The position numbers and the translations under genes were made by a program. From JAGGSN01 sp965603725 (GTDB lineage: Bacteria > Zixibacteria > MSB-5A5 > UBA10806 > 4484-95), in contig CBFDEC010000012.1 in the NCBI GenBank assembly GCA_965603725.1, positions 1 to 64,000 on the forward strand: a stretch of 64,000 nucleotides of DNA, read 5' to 3'. The notes under the pieces were generated by a model. It ran no database searches and was not told where the DNA came from. It was given only the letters and a program-made list of their open reading frames with translations. Shown here one piece after another: positions 62,201 to 64,000 of this stretch; the stretch's first letter is position 1, and every line of letters starts with the position of its first letter.

Positions 62201-63063
62201 CCGTCCGGGTCGACAAACCATTCAAATGACAGCAAAGCATCTGCAACTGTTCGGGCGATGTCGTATCTATCTATTGGGGCTGCCGCAATCCACTGAGCAT
62301 CGATAGCAACACCAATTGTATCGCCTGATGGAGTACGGCCGCAGATGGTACCCATAGTATGTGTACCATGGCTTTGGGAATCCTGAGGGAACGTCCAGCC
62401 GGCATATGGATCATACCAGCTCTCGTCAACATCGCCGTCACCATCAACATCGCCGCGAAAACGATCCGCCAGAGCCGGGTGAGTGCCGTCAACGCCAGTA
62501 TCCATGTTAGCCACAACCCGTCCGGCGCCAGTGAATCCAGCCGCCCATGCTTCCAGGGCGTTGATTCTTTCAAGACCAATCTCGTGGGATGCAATTAGCG
62601 GCGGGTCAGATTCTTTAGCATCAATCGGCTTTATACTTTCAATAGTATAATTGAAATAAAGGTCGGCTATTTCCGGATTCGCCGCAATCGCCTCTATACC
62701 CGCTTTATTCGCAGTTACAATAAACATATTAGCAATCCACAGCATCTTGTAACGCTCGATTAAGCCCTGCAGCTGCAGCTCATCCAGGTAGGCTGACATA
62801 GCAGGCTGAGTCCGGCTGACAATATCTTGAAGAGCCTCGATGACCCTTCGATTTCTATCAGCCAGGGTAGACCTTTCGAGTTTCAATTGTCTGTTTAGGG
62901 AACCGATATCTGCCTGTTCTTGCATCATAACAATGACGTCAATCTGTTCGCTGGCAATCATTCCCTGCATCCTATCTGCAAGATATGGGCTGATCTGTCC
63001 AGACCATACTACTGGAACAGCCAGTAGCACCATAACCACACACAGCACTTTGACTTTTAACAT
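59233..63063 (-). CDS. Secreted subtilisin-like (S8) protease with multidomain stalk and sorting tail
   Basis: 1276 residues. Signal peptide to about 23, inhibitor-like propeptide to about 145, then an S8 domain with intact triad: Asp (VVANMDTGVDG, about 188), His (SQSHGTHTMG, about 232), Ser (SGTSMSSPHITGA, about 418). Two carboxypeptidase-regulatory-like domains follow (GYVYDENSSPVGGARI, GHVLDLDSNPIEDAII), then a jelly-roll adhesive domain near 660-810, beta-sandwich stretches and a type IX-like tail (QNYPNPFNPTTDIAF...KKMMMVK). An exported surface peptidase. ATG at 63063 has AAGGAG; an earlier TTG is unlikely. Confidence 0.93.
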   Translation of the reverse strand: MLKVKVLCVVMVLLAVPVVWSGQISPYLADRMQGMIASEQIDVIVMMQEQADIGSLNRQLKLERSTLADRNRRVIEALQDIVSRTQPAMSAYLDELQLQGLIERYKMLWIANMFIVTANKAGIEAIAANPEIADLYFNYTIESIKPIDAKESDPPLIASHEIGLERINALEAWAAGFTGAGRVVANMDTGVDGTHPALADRFRGDVDGDGDVDESWYDPYAGWTFPQDSQSHGTHTMGTICGRTPSGDTIGVAIDAQWIAAAPIDRYDIARTVADALLSFEWFVDPDGDPYTQDNPDACGNSWGIPDGIPGYPDCDETFWVVIDNLEAAGTVVIFSAGNEGYSGLRSPADRATTYYNCFSVGAVDGATPSLPVANFSARGPTECAEADMAIKPEVVAPGVNVRSSIPGGGYSTKSGTSMSSPHITGAVAVIRSANPDLDVESIKEIMMSTAVDLGPAGEDNSYGHGIIDLHEACLIAQAGYGAVEGYVYDENSSPVGGARIVVDGSTRFATADDVGFYHLSLPGDSTYTLIASFFGHLPDTATVTILPDETVTQDFTLDFAEYGILHGHVLDLDSNPIEDAIISVVGVPLNPVYTNNEGYYIFDNIPGGETYDIEATAIGYGLGRGSIFVPVGDTVALDFDLRELESFEANNGGWVGEGVWEWGAPSSGPGEAYDGNNVWATVLGGSYPNNADDPLYTTFYDITDANASFSFYHWYNMELNWDGGNIHISTDGGTSWNLITPEDGYPNPDVRGLDDEPGFSGETGVWEQVLVDLSSYQDEIVKFKLRFGTDGSATRDGWYIDGAVVNGGSAVYPEAGVSPLAFNVQLNSGESTTGDLTISNSGGAPLNFSVVVLTDDFMQSMNTFDSEVEIPVEQIDVPVSKEEANAPQDESHLKTEIDPPFNHDVITDFGGPDEFGYTYIDSDEPDGPSYEWIDITGNGTPVDFSYGSIDDGYTDLFPMGLTFTFYGQTYSDIMVSTNGWLSFIQYASSYISNYTIPRVYIPNALIAVQWDDLDGGATGNCYYYYDDVNNRFIVSWVDWHYYPDLTTPLHSFQVILDGNDNSIRMQYGEIEGEYQSDITIGIENEVGEIGLEYAYNNAVVQPGLAIEFTYPLFWLTVSPQEGIVQPSESMELDVVFDATELENGLYTGNILISTNDPEHNTFTLPCTLEVGETGIGDDMTAVPATFSLTQNYPNPFNPTTDIAFGLPADGHTTLEVYDIMGRKVKTLVDGNLPAGVHQITWDSADENGNHVASGVYFYKLVQGDNVTTKKMMMVK

Positions 63064-64000
63064 CGACAACTCCTTTTAATTCGGTTATTATTAAGACTAT
63101 TTTTTGTAAAAACTAACATTATTTACCATTTTAAGGCTTTTGCAAAAAGCATGCCTGCGATTCTACTGTTAAGTTCATTACTATGTAATATATATCAACA
63201 AGTTAGAAACGCAAGCGATAAAACTATAAATAGTGGTGTTGCAATATGAAACAACTTCTGTTTTAAGGCACTAATTGTTTAATATATAATGAATTATAAT
63301 AGTTAATCTATGGATATAATCATAACACTGTTACTGTATTACACTCATGTTATTGAACCAAACAGAAGGTGATATAAAACTTATGATTCAATATTAATAG
63401 TGCAATTTATTGCGTGGTTGGTGTATGTCCCCATCCACCAACAAGTCTTGTTATGTGGGCGGCACACGTCCCCGTGTACCCCTTGACGGGCAGACCAGTC
63501 CACCTATGGCGGATGCCGCGCACGAAGAAGTCCTGTAGATGAAGACCTCCGAAGGTCCCTGACGGGTCTCCGGCCTTGACGGCTTGCGGTCTTGACGATT
63601 ATCTGAATTAACGAAGGACTTCGTCCACCTGGTTAGGCCAGGAATGACAAAAGCCCTTTTTCCAGCCCGTCTCTTTTTTTTCAGGAGTTTCCCCGAAAAA
63701 CTGAATAGAATTTTTATAATATAAATTATATAAACGAGTTGATATTTCGAAGAAGTGGAAATCATGGTTTCTCGAAAAATCGGGGAAACTTCCGCACTAA
63801 CAGGCGGGACTTTCCAGTCCCGCTGGCGGGCCAGACGGCTCGTATGAGCTGGAAAGTTCACAGGACCCCAGACGGGCCGTATGGCTTGACGGCCTGCCCT
63901 GTTAAGTTAGTTTTTTATTTTGCTTAAAATTGTTATGTGGAAAAAAACGGGGAAACTCCTGATAAATCGCCGGTTGACTTTCTAAACGAATCAAATTACA
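63064..64000. other. Gene-free right end, AT-rich leader then repeat mosaic
   Basis: 63064-63415 is AT-rich with no gene and should hold the protease promoter. 63420-63660 is a mosaic of palindromic repeat pieces (inverted GGGCACAC element at 63455-63481, CCTATGGCGGATGCC at 63507, TTGACGGCTTGCGGTCTTGACG at 63577). 63681-63962 is an element with terminal inverted repeats. Confidence 0.55.
63681..63962. repeat. 282-bp non-coding element with 15-bp perfect terminal inverted repeats
   Basis: TCAGGAGTTTCCCCG at the left is the exact inverse of CGGGGAAACTCCTGA at the right. Inside are GCGGGACT-TTCC-AGTCCCGC, a third GGGGAAACTT copy, and the sequence shared with 57203-57234. No transposase is encoded, so it is MITE-like. 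No clear target-site duplication. Confidence 0.55.

Noticed and set aside
63451..63861. 136-codon open frame in the right-end repeats
   Set aside because: It runs through palindromic repeats and contains peptide patterns typical of repeat DNA; no start signals.
1..64000. CRISPR array
   Set aside because: No series of evenly spaced direct repeats was found; the dispersed repeats are far apart and palindromic.

Overview
The window looks like a chromosome segment from an uncultured bacterium of the Fibrobacteres-Chlorobi-Bacteroidetes (FCB) group, with candidate phyla such as Zixibacteria, KSB1 or Marinimicrobia most likely. The basis is several large secreted proteins ending in the 'QNYPNPFN...GSGIYFYRL...KKMxLLK' type IX-like sorting tail, an IPTL-CTERM fragment, a Gram-negative envelope (Mla lipid transport, Wzx/Wzy/Wzz) and a moderate G+C (roughly 42% by eye). 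The phylum is inference; the tails and envelope genes are seen directly.

Layout. 1-7.3 kb is an accessory, decaying stretch: an AT-rich orphan gene, a probable lipoprotein, an IS630 transposase remnant abutting an IPTL-CTERM fragment, three sorting-tail genes (one collapsed to signal peptide plus tail), and a tyrosine recombinase broken by two in-frame stops beside a tRNA-Asp. 7.5-16.1 kb holds single genes mostly on the minus strand: small membrane protein, S51 peptidase, Fic protein, sodium/solute symporter, ferredoxin, NYN protein, ZIP transporter and a frameshifted epimerase, plus on the plus strand a 50-residue ORF and an Smr protein.

16.4-46.2 kb is one large surface-glycan region. On the minus strand are the dTDP-rhamnose genes (rmlD, rmlB, rmlC-like, rmlA) with a second rmlA copy; the two share about 657 identical bases around a glycosyltransferase. 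On the plus strand is a pseudaminic acid operon (pseB, pseC, pseF-like, pseG, a formyltransferase where PseH is expected, pseI), then a second nucleotidyltransferase/oxidoreductase/aminotransferase set, glycosyltransferases, a Wzy-like polymerase, a Pse-associated methylase, an MBOAT/SGNH pair, an asparagine-synthase-like protein, a Wzx flippase, a Wzz-like protein and a stand-alone chemoreceptor-signalling-like protein. Together they predict a polysaccharide or glycan containing rhamnose and an N-formylated pseudaminic acid, exported by a Wzx/Wzy route.

46.3-47.7 kb carries a DUF3800 gene between two 110-bp direct repeats, each with the same promoter-like pair and each just upstream of a start codon. 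47.7-53.7 kb is a housekeeping run (coaBC, type-4 uracil-DNA glycosylase, dnaB, mlaE, mlaF, mreB). It converges on a minus-strand mlaD/GH57 pair. The right end has a beta-propeller/transglutaminase protein and a 1276-residue subtilisin-like protease with a sorting tail.

Several families of short palindromic intergenic repeats occur across the window; one supplies the stop codon of a gene. No CRISPR array, rRNA or complete insertion sequence was seen.
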